Origin: Actinomycetota bacterium
GTDB lineage: Bacteria; Actinomycetota; Humimicrobiia; Humimicrobiales; Humimicrobiaceae
DNA: 7,626 bases
Reading direction: 5' to 3'
Assembly (NCBI GenBank): GCA_016870675.1
Contig: VGAU01000079.1
Location: forward strand, 1 to 7,626
In this document: positions 6,685 to 7,626 of the stretch, piece by piece
How the letters are laid out: every line of letters starts with the position of its first letter
Numbering within the stretch: position 1 is the first letter of the stretch
The notes under the pieces: generated by a model
The model's database searches: none
Told to the model about the DNA's origin: nothing
Seen by the model: only the letters and a program-made list of their open reading frames with translations
Translations under genes and position numbers: made by a program

Positions 6685-6760
6685 GCCGGTGTAGCTCAAT
6701 TGGTAGAGCAGCTGATTTGTAATCAGCAGGTTGTCCGTTCAAGTCGGATCGCCGGCTCCA
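6685..6760 (+). tRNA. tRNA-Thr (anticodon TGT)
   Basis: A complete cloverleaf. Acceptor GCCGGTG (6685-6691) pairs with CGCCGGC (6750-6756) with one G-U, followed by discriminator T and encoded CCA (6758-6760). The anticodon stem is GCTGA/TCAGC with loop TTTGTAA, giving anticodon TGT for the ACA codon. The D-arm TAGCTCAATTGGTAGAGC and T-loop TTCAAGT are standard. It is the first tRNA of the cluster, 4 bases before tRNA-Tyr, and matches the position of thrU in the E. coli tufB operon. Confidence 0.97.
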
Positions 6761-6764
6761 GCGT

Positions 6765-6850
6765 GGAGGGGTGCCCGAGTGGTTAAAGGGAGCAGACTGT
6801 AAATCTGCCGGCGAATGCCTACAGAGGTTCAAATCCTCTCTCCTCCACCA
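6765..6850 (+). tRNA. tRNA-Tyr (anticodon GTA)
   Basis: A type II tRNA with a long variable arm. Acceptor GGAGGGG (6765-6771) pairs with CTCCTCC (6840-6846), then A and encoded CCA. Anticodon stem GCAGA/TCTGC encloses CTGTAAA, so the anticodon is GTA. The extra arm between the anticodon stem and the T-stem (AGAGG/CCTCT) is expected for bacterial tRNA-Tyr. It follows tRNA-Thr(TGT) by only 4 bases and must be a co-transcript, as tyrU is in E. coli. Confidence 0.97.
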
Positions 6851-6899
6851 TAAAGATTTATAAAAGCCTCCAAAAAAAGATGTAATAAGCAATAGTCTT

Positions 6900-6975
6900 G
6901 CCCGTGTAGCTCAGATGGTAGAGCATTTCCTCGGTAAGGAAAAGGTCATCGGTTCAAGTCCGATCGCGGGCTCCA
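6900..6975 (+). tRNA. tRNA-Thr (anticodon GGT) with C33
   Basis: A complete cloverleaf. GCCCGTG (6900-6906) pairs with CGCGGGC (6965-6971), followed by T and CCA (6973-6975). Anticodon stem TTTCC/GGAAA encloses TCGGTAA, giving anticodon GGT for ACC/ACU. Position 33, almost always U in elongator tRNAs, is C here. All other arms look sound, including T-stem ATCGG/CCGAT with loop TTCAAGT. It lies 49 bases after tRNA-Tyr, where the E. coli cluster has tRNA-Gly before thrT. A protein-gene fragment starts directly after the CCA. Confidence 0.95.
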
Positions 6976-6976
6976 G

Positions 6977-7072
6977 AAAGAAATTAAACAAGGTAGAGGA
7001 AAGCTGTACGACCCTAAGGTAGTAGATGCTTGCGCTAAACTTATTACTAAGAAAAAATTTGATTTTGAATAA
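6977..7072 (+). pseudogene. C-terminal fragment of an HD-GYP-type protein
   Basis: From the base after the tRNA-Thr 3' end, a frame of 31 codons runs to TAA 7070-7072. It reads KEIKQGRGKLYDPKVVDACA and then KLITKKKFDFE. The pattern of E-I-K, a glycine-rich bend, (F/Y)DP-(K/E)VVDA and an L-I tail is the usual C-terminal helix region of HD-GYP cyclic-di-GMP phosphodiesterase or metal-dependent phosphohydrolase domains. No start codon or Shine-Dalgarno is present, and the catalytic HD and GYP motifs are absent, so this is debris from a larger gene. It begins exactly at a tRNA 3' end, a preferred site for integrases and recombination. Identification rests on recognition of about 20 residues. Confidence 0.6.
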
Positions 7073-7171
7073 ATGTCCTTTTTTGTTTCACATAGAAAAA
7101 TATATTTAAAAGAATATTGTTCTGGTCACAGGAGATTTAAGGGTTCATTTTATTTCGATTCTTAATAATAT

Positions 7172-7200
7172 TTGACACTTAAAATATTCTTTTATAAAAT
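7172..7200 (+). promoter_or_regulatory. Strong promoter upstream of tRNA-Met and tuf (P1)
   Basis: A perfect TTGACA at 7172-7177 is followed after 17 bases by TAAAAT at 7195-7200, with start expected near 7207. It lies in a very AT-rich stretch 74 bases before tRNA-Met. It gives tuf a supply of transcript independent of the upstream tRNA cluster. Confidence 0.65.
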
Positions 7201-7210
7201 TTATCCTTAC

Positions 7211-7238
7211 TTTAAAAATAATAAAAATTAACTATAAT
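7211..7238 (+). promoter_or_regulatory. Second candidate promoter upstream of tRNA-Met and tuf (P2)
   Basis: A perfect TATAAT at 7233-7238 has TTTAAA at 7211-7216 with a 16-base spacer. Start would be near 7245, about 29 bases before the tRNA. Tandem promoters are common before highly expressed translation genes. The -35 match is weaker than in P1, and AT-rich DNA makes chance -10 boxes frequent. Confidence 0.4.
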
Positions 7239-7273
7239 TACTCTTACCAGTAATGTGTTTGTAAAATTTTAGC

Positions 7274-7349
7274 GGCGGTGTAGCTCAGTGGTTAGAGCAC
7301 ACGGTTCATAACCGTGCGGCCATTGGTTCAAATCCAATCACCGCTACCA
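7274..7349 (+). tRNA. tRNA-Met (anticodon CAT), elongator type
   Basis: Acceptor GGCGGTG (7274-7280) pairs with CACCGCT (7339-7345) with a terminal G-U, then A and encoded CCA (7347-7349). The anticodon stem is CACGG/CCGTG with loop TTCATAA, so the anticodon is CAT. The three G-C pairs next to the loop and the C1-A72 mismatch of initiator tRNA are absent. The body closely resembles the Bacillus elongator tRNA-Met as I remember it (same acceptor including the G-U end, and CGGTTCATA). The alternative is an Ile2 tRNA with modified C34, which I consider less likely. It ends 35 bases before tuf and is probably cut from the tuf transcript. Confidence 0.93.
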
Positions 7350-7384
7350 ATTTTATAGAATTCAAAACAAAGAAAGGATATATT

Positions 7385-7626
7385 ATGGCTAAGAAAAAAT
7401 TTGAAAGGACCAAACCTCATATAAACATAGGGACTATAGGCCATGTGGATCATGGTAAGACAACACTTACATCAGCTATTACAAGGTGTCTTAAAAGCGC
7501 AGGCTTAAATGTAGAGGAAAGAACATTTGATTCCATTGACAATGCCCCTGAAGAAAAAGAGAGAGGTATAACCATTGCCATTGCCCACGTGGAATATGAA
7601 ACCACTAACCGCCACTATGCCCATGT
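7385..7626 (+). CDS. tuf: Elongation factor Tu, 5' part (cut by window end)
   Basis: The first 80 codons of the GTPase that brings aminoacyl-tRNA to the ribosome; the reading frame runs off the window end. The G1 P-loop GHVDHGKT is at residues 19-26 and the switch I region RGITI at 60-64 with the conserved Thr63. The string FDSIDNAPEEKERG (48-61) and HVEYETTNRHYAH (68-80) are standard EF-Tu. ATG 7385 is preceded by AAAGGA (7373-7378) at 6 bases. The gene follows tRNA-Met by 35 bases and lies in the tRNA-Thr/Tyr/Thr-tuf arrangement known from the E. coli tufB operon, so secE and nusG would be the expected next genes if the synteny holds. Confidence 0.98.
   Translation, partial: MAKKKFERTKPHINIGTIGHVDHGKTTLTSAITRCLKSAGLNVEERTFDSIDNAPEEKERGITIAIAHVEYETTNRHYAH

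Noticed and set aside
6394..6892. Open reading frames on the minus strand across the tRNA cluster
   Set aside because: They are antisense to two complete tRNA genes. Peptides such as SPADLQSAPFNHSGTPP and PADYKSAALPIELHR are well-known artefacts of translating tRNA complements.
6851..6899. A scar of tRNA-Gly between tRNA-Tyr and tRNA-Thr(GGT), suggested by GCCTCCA
   Set aside because: Only seven bases resemble a tRNA 3' end, and no D-arm, anticodon or T-arm can be found.
7079..7084. T-run as a terminator after the tRNA-Thr/HD-GYP fragment
   Set aside because: No GC-bearing stem precedes the six T residues.
1..7626. CRISPR arrays, integrase genes or complete insertion sequences
   Set aside because: No regularly spaced direct repeats were seen, and no reading frame resembles a transposase, integrase or Cas protein; only the short tnpB-like tail is present.

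Overview
The window is bacterial and AT-rich. Bacterial EF-Tu, a lipoprotein signal with a Cys lipobox, Shine-Dalgarno-led genes and tRNA genes with encoded CCA ends all point that way. The tRNA-Met resembles the Bacillus-type elongator tRNA-Met. The long Glu/Ala linker after the lipobox Cys recalls binding proteins of uncultured low-GC lineages such as Atribacterota or deep Actinomycetota. That placement is a weak inference; the sequence does not fix the phylum.

Bases 25-6431 form one co-directional carbohydrate-uptake locus. In order it holds a LacI-family regulator, a structured 193-base leader, a lipoprotein solute-binding protein (SBP) of the ribose type, a strong mRNA hairpin, two tandem paralogous ABC permeases, a single-domain ABC ATPase, and a BadF/N-acetylglucosamine-kinase-type sugar kinase. 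Together they would sense, capture, import and phosphorylate one sugar or amino sugar. The substrate cannot be read from the sequence. Three starts were moved or questioned from Shine-Dalgarno spacing: SBP (1253 or 1259), permease 2 (3516 rather than 3501) and kinase (5487 rather than 5466). A bidirectional-type terminator at 6460-6517 closes the locus.

Bases 6518-7626 are a translation-machinery locus: promoter, tRNA-Thr(TGT), tRNA-Tyr(GTA), tRNA-Thr(GGT), a gap, tRNA-Met(CAT), then the 5' end of tuf. This is the Thr-Tyr-(Gly)-Thr-tuf order of the E. coli tufB operon, with tRNA-Gly missing and tRNA-Met placed next to tuf.

Two pieces of foreign-looking debris sit against the tRNAs. The leader of the first tRNA-Thr (about 6553-6680) looks like the 3' tail of an IS200/IS605 (IS1341-type) tnpB gene together with its omega-RNA/right-end hairpin. 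It lies directly behind a promoter and 4 bases before the tRNA, so any RNA guide would read into the tRNA. Beginning immediately after the CCA of tRNA-Thr(GGT) is a 31-codon fragment resembling the C-terminus of an HD-GYP protein. That tRNA-Thr(GGT) also carries C instead of the near-universal U at position 33. These junctions are the most unusual part of the window.
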